Source: Acidovorax sp. (GTDB lineage Bacteria > Pseudomonadota > Gammaproteobacteria > Burkholderiales > Burkholderiaceae_C). Taken from it: a DNA stretch of 64,000 bases. The DNA is taken from NCBI RefSeq assembly GCF_021287135.1, contig NZ_JAJTBB010000065.1, positions 1-64,000 on the forward strand. Direction: 5' to 3'. The notes under the pieces are model-generated. The model had not been told where the DNA came from and did no database searches. It saw only the letters and a program-made list of their open reading frames with translations. How positions within the stretch are numbered: the first letter of the stretch is position 1; every line of letters begins with the position of its first letter. Below are positions 1-9,858 of this stretch, one piece after another. Position numbers and translations under genes: made by a program.

Positions 1-48
1 GAAGCCCTGCGCACCGGCAAGATCCCTTCGGGCGAATTCAGCATGTAA
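1..48 (+). CDS. C-terminal end of an unidentified protein (partial)
   Basis: The first 48 bases read in frame as 15 codons followed by TAA, ending Gly-Glu-Phe-Ser-Met-stop. A structured region and a good terminator follow downstream, which fits the 3' end of a real rightward gene entering from outside the window. The fragment is too short to name. Confidence 0.5.
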   Translation, partial: EALRTGKIPSGEFSM

Positions 49-65
49 TTGCAACGGTTGCGGGC

Positions 66-121
66 CTTGCCCATGGTGGCGACATCGGTGGCATGTCGCA
101 GGTGCCGCTGCCATGGGCAAG
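66..121 (+). repeat. Nested perfect inverted repeat downstream of the partial gene
   Basis: An 11-bp arm CTTGCCCATGG (66-76) pairs perfectly with CCATGGGCAAG (111-121). Inside it a second perfect stem, GCGACAT (79-85) with ATGTCGC (93-99), closes a 7-base loop. It lies between the stop codon at 48 and the terminator at 164, so it would be transcribed as a two-tier hairpin in the 3' untranslated region. Function unknown. Confidence 0.7.
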
Positions 122-468
122 TGTTTTGCCGCACCGGAGCAACACATTGCTTCCCCTCGAAATAGGGCTCCCTCAGGGGAGCCCTTTTTTCTTGCCCAGC
201 CGGCACATACAAGTGACTGCAAGGCCCTCAGAGCCTGGACCAAAAACAGGAGCAACGGCCGCTTGCCCACCCCATGTCGCCGCACAAGCTAGCTTGTGAC
301 GCCCCCGCCGCCCCGCGCGCATTGGTACGCGAACCGGATGGACAGAAACAGATTGTGCTGGGTGGGAGGCGTACCGCGCATGTCGCGCGAGAATGCCTCG
401 CGTCCAGTGGCATCCCGGCAGACCCGCTCGCCGTGACATACCGGATGGCACATGAAAACCCAACAAAG
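122..468. other. Gene-free stretch
   Basis: Apart from the terminator at 164-192, I see no gene here. Open frames that run leftward through this stretch begin inside or beyond the tRNA gene and have no family character. It separates two convergent transcription units: the rightward partial gene and the leftward tRNA. Confidence 0.6.
164..192 (+). terminator. Rho-independent terminator
   Basis: AGGGCTCCC (164-172) pairs with GGGGAGCCCT (176-185) across a 3-base loop and is followed directly by a run of Ts (185-190). It ends the rightward transcript of the partial gene. Confidence 0.85.
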
Positions 469-503
469 AAAAAGCCCCAAGCGACAAAATCACTTGGGGC
501 TTT
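469..503 (-). terminator. Rho-independent terminator of tRNA-Ser
   Basis: On the minus strand AAAGCCCCAAG pairs with CTTGGGGCTTT across a 13-base loop and is followed by Ts. It lies immediately downstream of the tRNA-Ser 3' end, so the tRNA appears to be the last gene of its transcript. Confidence 0.85.
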
Positions 504-508
504 ATTTT

Positions 509-601
509 TGGCGGAAACGGAGGGATTCGAACCCTCGATGAGGCTCTACACCCCATACTCCCTTAGCAGGGGAGCACCTTCGGCCACTCGGTCACGTTTC
601 C
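509..601 (-). tRNA. tRNA-Ser (anticodon GCT)
   Basis: Read on the minus strand the gene starts GGAAACG and ends CGTTTCC-G-CCA, giving a seven-pair acceptor stem with an encoded CCA. The anticodon arm is CTCCC-CTGCTAA-GGGAG, so the anticodon is GCT, reading AGC/AGU serine codons. A long variable arm typical of serine tRNAs follows, then the standard GGGTTCGAATCCC T arm. Its length of 93 nt including CCA suits a class II tRNA. It lies 17 bp downstream of tilS. Confidence 0.95.
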
Positions 602-618
602 AATCCCGCCATTATGCC

Positions 619-1611
619 TCATTTTGGAGGCGCCTTTGGCGAGTCGGCCCCATCGCCGGCGGGAAGATCGCGCCATTCCAGGACGGTGCTGCCGCGCACG
701 ACCCAGCCGCACCCCACCCTGATGCAGATCTGGTGCCCGCGCGTGCTACAGGCCTCGATCTGGCGGTGCAGTTCGGCCAGCTGGGCCGCGGTGGGCGTGG
801 TGTGGTGGTTCTGGCGCAGCCAGTGGCGCAGCACATTGGCCTGGCGCGCAGGGCTGAGCGCCCGCAGCGCCTGGAGGGTGGGCGGCAGGCCGACCTGCGC
901 CAAGTCCAGCACCGCCAGTTCGTGCAGCAGTTCGCTGGCCTCGGCCGCGTGTGATGCGGACCGCGCGAAGGTGTCGCGGAATGCGGGAAACGTGGCGTCC
1001 AGTACCGGCAGCAGCTGGGCGCGAATACGGTTGCGGGTGTAGCGCTCGTCGCTGTTGGTGGGGTCTTCCACCCAGGCGACGCCTTGGGCCAGCAGCCAGC
1101 GCCGCACGTCGGCGCCAGCCACCCGCAGCAGGGGCCGGTGCCAGACCACCCCGGCGCGGCGCCACCGGGCGGGCATGGCGGCCAGCCCCGCCACCCCGGC
1201 CCCGCGCGACAAGGCGAGCAGCAACGTCTCGGCCTGGTCGTCGGCGTGCTGCGCAATTGCTACCGATTTGATAGCATTCTGCGCTTGACTGGCCTGCACT
1301 GCAGCGTCCAGAGCTTGGTACCGCGCCTGGCGGGCGGCATCTTCCGGGCTTTGGCCCGGCAGGCCGCGGGCATCCACGCGCTGCACGGTGAGGGGCACCT
1401 GCAGCGGCTCGCACAAGGCGGCGCAGTGGCGCTCGAACCCATCGGCCGCGGCCTGCAGCCCGTGGTGCACATGGATGGCCCGCACCTGGCCCGGCCAGCG
1501 GCGGGCGCAGGCCAGCAGCAGTGCCGTGGAGTCGGCCCCGCCGCTCAGGCCCACGGCCAGGGGCAGCTCTGGCGCAAAGGCTTGCAGGGCCGCTTCGAAG
1601 GAGAGGCTCAC
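619..1611 (-). CDS. tilS: tRNA(Ile)-lysidine synthase TilS
   Basis: TilS converts the wobble cytidine of tRNA-Ile(CAU) to lysidine in the cytoplasm using ATP and lysine, so that AUA is read as isoleucine. The PP-loop ATP-binding motif SGGADS lies near residues 23-28, followed by HVHHGL and the family segment HADDQAETLLLALSRGAG. The 330-residue length is normal for short TilS. I chose GTG at 1609-1611 because GGAGG precedes it; an upstream TTG at 1665 would add 18 atypical residues. Residues about 101-121 are encoded by a copy of the 60-bp repeat family, an in-frame insertion just before HADDQ. It follows accA on the same strand with a 148-bp gap. Confidence 0.93.
   Translation of the reverse strand: MSLSFEAALQAFAPELPLAVGLSGGADSTALLLACARRWPGQVRAIHVHHGLQAAADGFERHCAALCEPLQVPLTVQRVDARGLPGQSPEDAARQARYQALDAAVQASQAQNAIKSVAIAQHADDQAETLLLALSRGAGVAGLAAMPARWRRAGVVWHRPLLRVAGADVRRWLLAQGVAWVEDPTNSDERYTRNRIRAQLLPVLDATFPAFRDTFARSASHAAEASELLHELAVLDLAQVGLPPTLQALRALSPARQANVLRHWLRQNHHTTPTAAQLAELHRQIEACSTRGHQICIRVGCGWVVRGSTVLEWRDLPAGDGADSPKAPPK
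1255..1312 (+). repeat. 60-bp repeat copy inside tilS
   Basis: The stretch TTGCTACCGATTTGATAGC followed by TGCGCTTGA resembles the intergenic repeat copies at 26231, 28224, 38503, 43951, 49101 and 54306. Here it is antisense to tilS and remains open in the tilS frame. Confidence 0.65.
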
Positions 1612-1759
1612 AGCGCCTCCGCAGACGCCGGACGATAGGCGTAGCCAGTGTTCGCAAAAGGGCAACGCGCCCGTGCGCCGCCCCCGGCAGGCGCCCGCTG
1701 CCGCGCAAACAGCAACGGCCCCGAAGGGCCGCAGGCAAGAGGGTTGCGCCGGAGCAGGG

Positions 1760-2737
1760 TCAACGGCTGTCTGCCTTGGTATCGGTAAAGCGGCCGTAGC
1801 TCTGCAGGCGCTCGTAGCGGCGCTCCAGCAGGTCCTTGACCTTCAGGTCCGCCACTTGGCGGAATGCGTCGCCCAGCGCGCGCTTGAGGAAGGCGGCCAT
1901 CTGCTTGTGGTCGCGGTGGGCGCCGCCCACGGGCTCGCTCACGATCTTGTCCACCAGGCCGAGCGCCTTGAGGCGGTGGGCGGTGATGCCCAGGGCATCG
2001 GCGGCCTCCTGGGCCTTTTCGCTGGTCTTCCAGAGGATGGAAGCGCAGCCCTCGGGGCTGATCACGGAGTAGATGGCGTACTGCAGCATGATGACCTGGT
2101 CGCCCACGCTGATGGCCAGCGCGCCGCCGGAGCCGCCTTCGCCAATGATCGTCGTAATGATGGGCACTTCCAGCTGCGCCATCTCGAAGATGTTGCGGCC
2201 GATGGCCTCGGACTGGCCGCGCTCTTCGGCGTCGATACCGGGGTAGGCACCCGGCGTGTCCACAAAGGTGAACACGGGCAGCTTGAACTTCTCGGCCGTC
2301 TTCATGAGGCGCAGGGCCTTGCGGTAGCCCTCGGGCTTGCTCATGCCGAAGTTGCGCATGGCGCGCTCTTTCGTGTCGCGGCCCTTCTGGTGGCCGATGA
2401 CCATGCAGGCGTGGCCATTAAAGCGGGCCAGGCCGCCCACGATGGACTGATCGTCGGCGTAGTGGCGGTCGCCATGCAGTTCGACAAAGTCGGTGAAGAT
2501 GTCGCGCACGTAGTCGAGCGTGTAGGGGCGCTCGGGGTGGCGGGCAATCTTGGTGATCTGCCAGGGGCTCAGCTCGCTGTAGATGTCCTTGGTGAGCTGC
2601 TGGCTCTTCTTGCTGAGCTGGTCGATCTCTTCCGAGATATCGACGGCGCTCTCGGTCTGCACGTAGCGCAGTTCTTCAATTTTGGATTCGAGTTCGGCGA
2701 TGGGCTGTTCGAAATCCAGAAAGGTCTTTTTCGCCAA
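1760..2737 (-). CDS. accA: Acetyl-CoA carboxylase carboxyltransferase subunit alpha
   Basis: AccA pairs with AccD to transfer the carboxyl group from biotin to acetyl-CoA, giving malonyl-CoA for fatty-acid synthesis. The 325-residue protein is full length. It opens with an FLDFEQPI segment and coiled region, then the crotonase-like core with [23 protein letters not shown] and [10 protein letters not shown]. The start codon is TTG (2735-2737): AAGGAG lies 8 bases upstream and no in-frame ATG is better placed. Rare-start use could restrain its translation, but that is inference. It sits in a leftward housekeeping run between the glycosylase gene and tilS. Confidence 0.97.
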   Translation of the reverse strand: MAKKTFLDFEQPIAELESKIEELRYVQTESAVDISEEIDQLSKKSQQLTKDIYSELSPWQITKIARHPERPYTLDYVRDIFTDFVELHGDRHYADDQSIVGGLARFNGHACMVIGHQKGRDTKERAMRNFGMSKPEGYRKALRLMKTAEKFKLPVFTFVDTPGAYPGIDAEERGQSEAIGRNIFEMAQLEVPIITTIIGEGGSGGALAISVGDQVIMLQYAIYSVISPEGCASILWKTSEKAQEAADALGITAHRLKALGLVDKIVSEPVGGAHRDHKQMAAFLKRALGDAFRQVADLKVKDLLERRYERLQSYGRFTDTKADSR

Positions 2738-2845
2738 CGTTTTTCTCCTTGGGGGCGTACCGGTCAGGGGCGGCCGCGAGTGGCACGCACTGTAACCGAT
2801 GCGTAAGAACTTGTTTACAGGTTCAGGCCGGCGTTTGCGGCGGCA

Positions 2846-3514
2846 TCAGGCGGTCGGCAAGGGGTCCAGGGAACGCCAAATATACCAAGTCGCCACGCTG
2901 CACCAGGGCTTCCAGGCCTCAGCCACCTCGCGGGCATCACTGCGGCTGACAGGGTCGCCCGAGAAGTAGTTCTGGCTGATGCCGGTGATGAGGCCCGGGT
3001 CGTCCAGCGGCAGCACGTTGGGCCGCTGCAGGTAGAAGATAAGGAACATCTCGGCCGTCCAGCGGCCGATGCCGCGGATGTCGACCAACTCGGCGATGAT
3101 GGCCTCGTCGTCCATGGCCGCCCAGTCTTTGACGTGGAGCTTGCCGTTTTCAAAGTGCAGCGCCAGGTCCACCAGGTAGTCGATCTTGCGGGCCGACAGG
3201 CCCACGGCCCGCATGTCGTCCACCTTGAGCTTGAGCACGCTGGCGGGCGTGAAGCTGCGCGGCAAGGCCACGAACCGCTCCCACACCGCCTGGGCAGCCT
3301 TCACCGACACCTGCTGGCCGACGATGCTGCGGGCCAGCGTCGTGAAGGCGTCGCGCCGGGTCTGCAGCGCGGCGTCGCCAAACTGCGGGATGAGCCGCCG
3401 CATGACCCGATCCTTCTTGACCAGGTGCTTGCAGGCTTCGGACCAGTACCCGGGCGTGGCCAGCACGGCCGGAGGATTGGCGGCTTCGCCCACGATCTTT
3501 TTTGTAGCGACCAC
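2846..3514 (-). CDS. DNA-3-methyladenine glycosylase II family (HhH-GPD)
   Basis: This 222-residue protein is an AlkA-like base-excision repair glycosylase that removes alkylated purines from DNA. The helix-hairpin-helix motif is LVDIRGIGRWTAEMFLIF, followed by the catalytic-Asp region VLPLDDPGL. LARSIVGQQVS at the N-terminal side is the usual family signature. It lacks the N-terminal beta domain of E. coli AlkA, matching the short bacterial form. The start is GTG at 3514. It lies 47 bp downstream of cysS and 108 bp upstream of accA on the same strand, so co-transcription is likely. Confidence 0.9.
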   Translation of the reverse strand: MVATKKIVGEAANPPAVLATPGYWSEACKHLVKKDRVMRRLIPQFGDAALQTRRDAFTTLARSIVGQQVSVKAAQAVWERFVALPRSFTPASVLKLKVDDMRAVGLSARKIDYLVDLALHFENGKLHVKDWAAMDDEAIIAELVDIRGIGRWTAEMFLIFYLQRPNVLPLDDPGLITGISQNYFSGDPVSRSDAREVAEAWKPWCSVATWYIWRSLDPLPTA

Positions 3515-3561
3515 CGCTTACCCCACCTGCGCCAGATTCAAATTTTGTGCAAAACAACCGG

Positions 3562-4941
<1,380 letters not shown>

Positions 4942-5158
4942 GGGATTTCAGTGTCGGGATGGGGGTGGGTGTGGGCGCAAAAGATGCGGCCCGGCAGCTG
5001 GGAGCCGTCGCTCGCGGCGGGTGGGCCCGGCAGGGGGGGGCCTGCAGTGAAATCACCCGCGGCAACAGCGTACCGTCATGACACCCCCCTCAGCTACAAT
5101 CCGCCGCAGTATAAGCCCCCGCCCGGGCGCGACCCCGCCCCACTCCCCCAGTACCCCC

Positions 5159-6256
5159 ATGAAGCAAGTCCGCCGCACCCTTCCACGCCTGTTGCGCCTG
5201 TTGGCCCTGACCGCGCTGCTGGGCGCCAGCGTGGCCCACGCCAACGACTATGCGGACATCACGCAGCTGATCAAGGCCGGCAAGCCGGCGGACGCGCTGG
5301 CCAAGGCCGAGCAGCGCCTGGCCGCCAACCCGCGCGACCCGCAGCTGCGCTTCCTGCGCGGCGTGGCGCAGGCCGACCTGGGCAAGCCGGCGGATGCGAT
5401 CGCCACCTTCACCAAGCTCACGGAGGAGTACCCGGAGCTGCCGGAGCCCTATAACAACCTGGCCGTGCTCTACGCCAACCAAAACCAGCTGGACAAGGCC
5501 CGCACGGCGCTGGAAATGGCCATCCGCACCAACCCCAGCTACGCCACGGCGCATGAGAACCTGGGCGACATCTATGCCAAGCTGGCCAGCCAGGCCTACA
5601 GCAAGGCGCTGCAGCTGGATGCGGGCAGCGCCAACTCGGTCAAGCCCAAGCTGGCCCTGATCCGCGAACTGTTCACGGCCGAAACCGCCGGCAAGGGTAG
5701 CCGCGCTGCGGCGGCCCCAGCCGTAGTGGCCACCCAGCGGCCCACCACTGCGCCGGCTCCGGCCCCTGCCGCAGCCCCGGCTCCAACGCCCGCCCCGGCC
5801 CCCGCTCCCGCCCCAGTTCCCGCACCGGCGCCCGCACCCGCTGCGGCCCCTGCGCCGGCCGCCGCCGTGCCGGCGCCAGCCGCGGCACCGGCGCCTGCCG
5901 CGGAGCCTGCCGATGCCGCCACCCAGGCGGTGACGGCCGCCGTGCAAGCCTGGGCGGCCGCGTGGGCCGCCAAGGACATGAAGGGGTACCTGGGCGCCTA
6001 TGACAAGTCGTTCGACCCGCCGGGCCGCATGTCGCGCGCCGAGTGGGAAAAGGAACGCGAGGCCCGCATCGTGGGCAAGTCCAAGATCAGCGTGCGCCTG
6101 TCGGACATCGTGGTCGCCGTGCACGGCGACAAGGCCACGGCCCGGTTCCGCCAGGCCTACAGCGCCGACACGCTCAATGTTTCCAGCCGCAAGACGCTGG
6201 ACCTGGTGCACAGCAACGGTCGCTGGACCATCGTGCGCGAGTCCACGGGCGGTTGA
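5159..6256 (+). CDS. Secreted TPR protein with NTF2-like (Cds6-type) C-terminal domain
   Basis: The 365-residue protein has a Sec signal peptide ending at AHA (about residue 27), then tetratricopeptide repeats (about 35-165), an alanine/proline-rich linker of about 80 residues (AP repeats, about 190-265), and a C-terminal domain of about 110 residues resembling the NTF2-like domain of Cds6-family L,D-transpeptidases. The next gene is an L,D-transpeptidase ending in the same type of domain, so the two probably act together at the cell wall; that is inference. The start at 5159 was chosen because the signal peptide begins there; an upstream ATG at 5078 would add a proline-rich tail. A TACAAT box (5095-5100) is a possible -10. 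Confidence 0.85.
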   Translation: MKQVRRTLPRLLRLLALTALLGASVAHANDYADITQLIKAGKPADALAKAEQRLAANPRDPQLRFLRGVAQADLGKPADAIATFTKLTEEYPELPEPYNNLAVLYANQNQLDKARTALEMAIRTNPSYATAHENLGDIYAKLASQAYSKALQLDAGSANSVKPKLALIRELFTAETAGKGSRAAAAPAVVATQRPTTAPAPAPAAAPAPTPAPAPAPAPVPAPAPAPAAAPAPAAAVPAPAAAPAPAAEPADAATQAVTAAVQAWAAAWAAKDMKGYLGAYDKSFDPPGRMSRAEWEKEREARIVGKSKISVRLSDIVVAVHGDKATARFRQAYSADTLNVSSRKTLDLVHSNGRWTIVRESTGG

Positions 6257-6262
6257 CCGTGC

Positions 6263-6305
6263 AGCCCCGAGCGGTGCCTGCGCCTGCCGCGCGGGCTTTT
6301 TTTTT
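6263..6305 (+). terminator. Probable rho-independent terminator
   Basis: AGCCC at 6263 pairs with GGGCT at 6293-6297 around a GC-rich loop able to form further stems, and a run of nine Ts follows. It lies 6 bp after the TPR gene, so the downstream L,D-transpeptidase gene may have its own promoter or depend on readthrough. Confidence 0.6.
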
Positions 6306-6346
6306 GTGGGCCTGACTGGGCGCTTCGCTTGCCTCTGGATTTCCGC

Positions 6347-7708
6347 ATGTTGGCGCACCGGTCCTTTCCCGGCTTGAGGACGGCAGGCAGCGCGGCGCTG
6401 CTGGCCGCGCTCGCCCTGGCAGCGGCGCCCGCCGTTGCGGACACCGCCAAGGCCCGGCGCGCAGACCTGGCGCATGCCGGCCGGCACAACGCCAAGCCGC
6501 CCCGTGCGGCCAGCACTGCCAAGGCAGCCGTTGCCGCCCCTGCCAAACCGGCCGTCCCGCTCACCGCCAAAGCATCCGAACTGCGCGACGGGCAGGCCGA
6601 GGCCCGGCTGATGGAGGTGTACCGCCTGGCCGCACGCGGCCAGGGGCGCGAAGCGCTGCAGCAAGCGGAAAGCCTGGCCCGCGACTACCCGCACTTCCAG
6701 CTGGCCCAGTTGGCGGTTGGCGACCTGCTGATGGCCCGCACCCGCCCCGTCCGGCGCCTGGGCGACGTGCCCGAGCCCGACACGGTGCGCAGCATCCAGG
6801 CCGCCACGGCGCTGGACGAATTGCGCAACGAGTCGCGCCAGCGGGTGGACGCACTGCGCAGCCGGCCGCCACAGGGCACGGTGCCGGCCCAGTTCCTGGA
6901 GCTGTCGGCCCGCACGCGGCATGCCATTGCGGTCGACGCGTCGCGCTCGCGCCTGTATTTGTTCGAGAACACCGCCAAGGGCCTGGAGCTGGTGGCCGAC
7001 TACTACGCGTCGGTGGGCAAGCTGGGCATCGAGAAAGGCACCGAGGGCGACCAGCGCACACCGCTGGGGGTGTACTTCATTACCAGCCGCCTGGACCCCG
7101 CCACGCTCAAGGACTTCTACGGCGCAGGCGCCCTGCCCATCAACTACCCCAACCCGCTGGACCAGCGGCGCGGCAAGACCGGCAGCGGGATCTGGCTGCA
7201 CGGCACGCCGCCGGACCAGTTCGCGCGCGCGCCGCTGTCCACCGACGGCTGCCTGGTGCTGGCCAACCCCGACCTGGAGCGGCTGCTGCGCACCGTAGAG
7301 CCCCGCTCCACGCCGGTGGTCATCGCCCGGCAGCTGCAGTGGGTGGCCCCGCACAGCGTGCAGGCCGACCGCACGGCCTTCGACGCGGTGCTCAACGCCT
7401 GGCGCAGCGCCAAGACCGCGGGTGACATGGACCGCCTGCTGAGCTTCTATGCGCCCGACTTCCAGAGCGCGCGGAAAAAGCCGCTGCAGGAATGGGCTGA
7501 CGTGCTCCAGGCCGAGGCGCGCGCACTGCGCGGGCGGGAACTCCATCTCAAGGACAAGACCTACCTGCGCTGGACCGATGCCGCCGACACCATGGTGGTA
7601 ACGTTCGGCGAAGTCGCGGCCGGTGCCCGCACCGGCCAGGTCAAGCGCCAGTACTGGACGCGCCGCGGCCAACATTGGCAGATATTTTTCGAAGGAGTGA
7701 TTGGATGA
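6347..7708 (+). CDS. L,D-transpeptidase (YkuD fold, Cds6-like architecture)
   Basis: This 453-residue periplasmic enzyme should form L,D-crosslinks in peptidoglycan or attach proteins to it. A signal peptide ends near AVA (about residue 30). The catalytic YkuD domain spans about 185-325, with the HGTP histidine at His285 and the nucleophile Cys302 in STDGC. A C-terminal NTF2-like domain of about 110 residues matches the one in the upstream TPR protein. ATG at 6347 fits the signal peptide; a TTG 18 bases upstream is less likely. Its stop overlaps the start of ppiA (ATGA), indicating translational coupling. Confidence 0.9.
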   Translation: MLAHRSFPGLRTAGSAALLAALALAAAPAVADTAKARRADLAHAGRHNAKPPRAASTAKAAVAAPAKPAVPLTAKASELRDGQAEARLMEVYRLAARGQGREALQQAESLARDYPHFQLAQLAVGDLLMARTRPVRRLGDVPEPDTVRSIQAATALDELRNESRQRVDALRSRPPQGTVPAQFLELSARTRHAIAVDASRSRLYLFENTAKGLELVADYYASVGKLGIEKGTEGDQRTPLGVYFITSRLDPATLKDFYGAGALPINYPNPLDQRRGKTGSGIWLHGTPPDQFARAPLSTDGCLVLANPDLERLLRTVEPRSTPVVIARQLQWVAPHSVQADRTAFDAVLNAWRSAKTAGDMDRLLSFYAPDFQSARKKPLQEWADVLQAEARALRGRELHLKDKTYLRWTDAADTMVVTFGEVAAGARTGQVKRQYWTRRGQHWQIFFEGVIG

Positions 7709-8286
7709 TTTCCAGAAGAAATTCGACCGCAGCGCTTGCTGGTATTGCGCTGGCAGCTATATTTTCAGTAGCACCGGCACATGCGGAAGACGCACCCAAG
7801 GTCAAGCTGGCCACCTCGATGGGCGACATCGTGGTGCAGCTGGACCCGGCCAAGGCACCCAAGACGGTCGAGAACTTCCTGGCCTATGTGAAGGACAAGC
7901 ACTACGACGGCACCGTGTTCCACCGGGTCATCGACGGCTTCATGATCCAGGGCGGCGGCTTCACGGCCGACATGGTGCAAAAGCCCACCAAGGCCCCGAT
8001 CCCCCTGGAAGCCAGCAACGGCCTGAAGAACGACACCTACACCATCGCGATGGCGCGCACGGGCAACCCCAACTCCGCCACTTCGCAGTTCTTCATCAAT
8101 GTGAAGGACAATGCCATGCTCAACGCCCCCAACCCCGACGGCCACGGCTATGCCGTGTTCGGCAAGGTGATCAGCGGCACCGACGTGGTCGACAAGATCA
8201 AGGCCGTGCCCACCGGCAACAAGGGCCCGCACCAGAACGTGCCCACCACCCCCGTCACCATCACTTCCGCCACGCTGGTGAAGTGA
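7705..8286 (+). CDS. ppiA: Periplasmic peptidyl-prolyl cis-trans isomerase (cyclophilin A type)
   Basis: This 193-residue cyclophilin catalyses prolyl isomerisation in the periplasm. A Sec signal peptide ends at AHA (about residue 28), followed by the cyclophilin core with [33 protein letters not shown] and [11 protein letters not shown] at 7705 has GAAGGAG upstream and overlaps the previous stop by four bases. The signal-peptide hydrophobic core is encoded by a reverse-oriented copy of the 60-bp repeat. A cytosolic paralogue follows 32 bp downstream. Confidence 0.93.
   Translation: MISRRNSTAALAGIALAAIFSVAPAHAEDAPKVKLATSMGDIVVQLDPAKAPKTVENFLAYVKDKHYDGTVFHRVIDGFMIQGGGFTADMVQKPTKAPIPLEASNGLKNDTYTIAMARTGNPNSATSQFFINVKDNAMLNAPNPDGHGYAVFGKVISGTDVVDKIKAVPTGNKGPHQNVPTTPVTITSATLVK
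7722..7778 (-). repeat. 60-bp repeat copy encoding the ppiA signal peptide core
   Basis: The minus strand reads TATAGCTGCCAGCGC, eight differing bases, then CAAGCGCT. This matches the intergenic copy at 49101-49165 (ATAGCTGCCAGCGC then CAAGCGCT). The repeat falls inside the ppiA signal sequence and keeps the frame open. Confidence 0.65.
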
Positions 8287-8318
8287 GTTCCCAACCCTTC
8301 TAGATGAGGAAGATTTCC

Positions 8319-8825
8319 ATGAGCAATCCCCAGGTCGAACTGCACATCACCGGCTACGGCGTCATCACGCTGGAACTGGACGCCGCCAACGCCCCCCAGT
8401 CCACCGCCAACTTCTTGTCGTACGTGAACAAGGGTCACTACAACAACACCATCTTCCACCGCGTGATCCCCGGCTTCATGATCCAGGGCGGCGGCTTCGA
8501 GCCCGGCATGAACCAGAAGGGCACCGACGCACCCATCGAGAACGAAGCCAAGAACGGCCTGAAGAATGCCAACTACACCGTGGCCATGGCCCGCACCAGC
8601 GACCCGCACTCGGCCACCGCGCAGTTCTTCATCAACGTGGCCGACAACGGCTTCCTGAACCACACCTCTCCCACGCCCCAGGGCTGGGGCTATGCCGTGT
8701 TCGGCAAGGTGGTCTCGGGCACCGACGTGGTGGACAAGATCAAGGCCGTGAAGACGGGCCGCAAGGGCTTCCATGACGACGTGCCGAAGGACGACGTGGT
8801 CATCGAAAAGGCTGTGGCACTTTGA
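8319..8825 (+). CDS. ppiB: Cytosolic peptidyl-prolyl cis-trans isomerase (cyclophilin B type)
   Basis: This 168-residue cyclophilin has no signal peptide. It shows [33 protein letters not shown] and [20 protein letters not shown], and is closely similar to the preceding periplasmic cyclophilin, so the pair looks like a duplication that took separate compartments. ATG at 8319 has GAGGAAG 6 bases upstream; an ATG at 8304 overlaps that Shine-Dalgarno sequence and is less likely. It is the last gene of the run starting with the L,D-transpeptidase. Confidence 0.94.
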   Translation: MSNPQVELHITGYGVITLELDAANAPQSTANFLSYVNKGHYNNTIFHRVIPGFMIQGGGFEPGMNQKGTDAPIENEAKNGLKNANYTVAMARTSDPHSATAQFFINVADNGFLNHTSPTPQGWGYAVFGKVVSGTDVVDKIKAVKTGRKGFHDDVPKDDVVIEKAVAL

Positions 8826-8828
8826 GAG

Positions 8829-8970
8829 GCATCCCCCTGTGGCGCTGCGCGCCTTCCCCCTTCTCTCGAATTGCTAAGCAATTCGGGAAGGGGGGCGCCG
8901 CCAGCGCACGCAAGCGCAGCGCCGCATCCGCGGCTTGGCGGCCCTTGCGCGGCGGCCACTGGCTTGAAGC
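8829..8970. repeat. Intergenic hairpin repeat (CCTTCCCCCTTCTCTCG family)
   Basis: The segment starts CATCCCCCTG, continues GCGCCTTCCCCCTTCTCTCG, contains a hairpin (CGAATTGC / GCAATTCG, extended by CTTCCCCCT / AGGGGGG) and ends with GGCGGCCCTTGCGCGG. The same order of segments recurs at 47693-47815. It may also terminate ppiB transcription. Confidence 0.65.
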
Positions 8971-9029
8971 GCGCCGGTTCTATGCGCCGCGTTCATAGCG
9001 GTGCGCGTGAACCTGAAAGAAACGAATCC

Positions 9030-9821
9030 ATGACCCCGACCGTGCCCCGGTTCGAGGAGCTGACCGCTCCTTCGCACTGGCGCACGGTCGATTTCATTTC
9101 GGACCTGCATTTGCAGGCTTGCGAGCCCGCCACAGTGGCCGCTTTTGAACACTACCTGGCCACTACCGCGGCAGATGCGCTCTTCATCCTGGGCGATCTG
9201 TTCGAGGTCTGGGTGGGCGACGACGCCCTTCTGGACCCCGGCAGCTTTGAGGCCAAGGGCTGCGCGGCCCTGCATGCGGCGGCGCAGCGCCTGCCGGTGT
9301 TTTTCATGCACGGCAACCGCGACTTTCTGGCGGGCCCCGCCTTTTTGCAGCACTGCGGCATCGCCGGGTTGCACGACCCCACGGTGCTGGCATTCGCCGG
9401 CCAGCGCTATGTGCTGACGCACGGCGACCTGCTGTGTGTAGACGACGTGGACTACCAGCGCTTTCGCGTGCTGGCACGCAGCGCCTCTTGGCAACAGCAG
9501 TTCCTGTCGCAGCCGCTCGCCGCTCGCCGCGCGCAAGCCCGCGGCATCCGGCAGGAAAGCGAGTCGCGCAAGCAGTCCGGCGCGGTCTACGCCGATGTGG
9601 ATGCTGGCGCCGCCACAGCATGGCTGCAGGCTGCGGGCGCCCGCACGCTGATCCACGGCCACACGCATAAGCCCGCCGACCACCCGCTGATCCCGGGCCT
9701 GCGGCGGGTGGTGCTCAGCGACTGGGATGCCGCCGCAATGCCCCCCCGGCTGGAAACACTGCGTTTGTCCGCCGCCGGCTTGGAACGCGTGCCCCTGGCC
9801 CCCATGTACCGGGCATCGTGA
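9030..9821 (+). CDS. lpxH: UDP-2,3-diacylglucosamine diphosphatase LpxH
   Basis: LpxH cleaves UDP-2,3-diacylglucosamine to lipid X and UMP in lipid A biosynthesis. The 263-residue protein has the calcineurin-like metal-binding series: SDLHL (Asp25, His27), GDLFE (Asp56), GNRDF (Asn96, Asp98), HGD (His131) and GHTHKP (His211, His213). Length and motif order fit LpxH of Burkholderiales. The start is ATG at 9030 with only a weak Shine-Dalgarno (GAAAGAA). mtfA follows in the same direction after 37 bp. Confidence 0.93.
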   Translation: MTPTVPRFEELTAPSHWRTVDFISDLHLQACEPATVAAFEHYLATTAADALFILGDLFEVWVGDDALLDPGSFEAKGCAALHAAAQRLPVFFMHGNRDFLAGPAFLQHCGIAGLHDPTVLAFAGQRYVLTHGDLLCVDDVDYQRFRVLARSASWQQQFLSQPLAARRAQARGIRQESESRKQSGAVYADVDAGAATAWLQAAGARTLIHGHTHKPADHPLIPGLRRVVLSDWDAAAMPPRLETLRLSAAGLERVPLAPMYRAS

Positions 9822-9858
9822 CTCGGGGCGCCATCGCTGCCGCCCCTCCCATCCCGCC

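Noticed and set aside
173..556. Leftward 127-codon open frame overlapping the tRNA-Ser gene
   Set aside because: Its N-terminal part is the tRNA read as protein, a common artefact of GC-rich genomes, and it has no family character.
5740..5920. Ala-Pro repeats in the TPR protein as a possible phase-variable tandem repeat
   Set aside because: Codon use varies between units and no exact tandem DNA period is present, so it reads as an ordinary flexible linker.
5090..7675. 861-codon leftward open frame opposite the TPR and L,D-transpeptidase genes
   Set aside because: It is the antisense shadow of two well-supported genes; composition is Gly/Arg/Ala-rich without domains.
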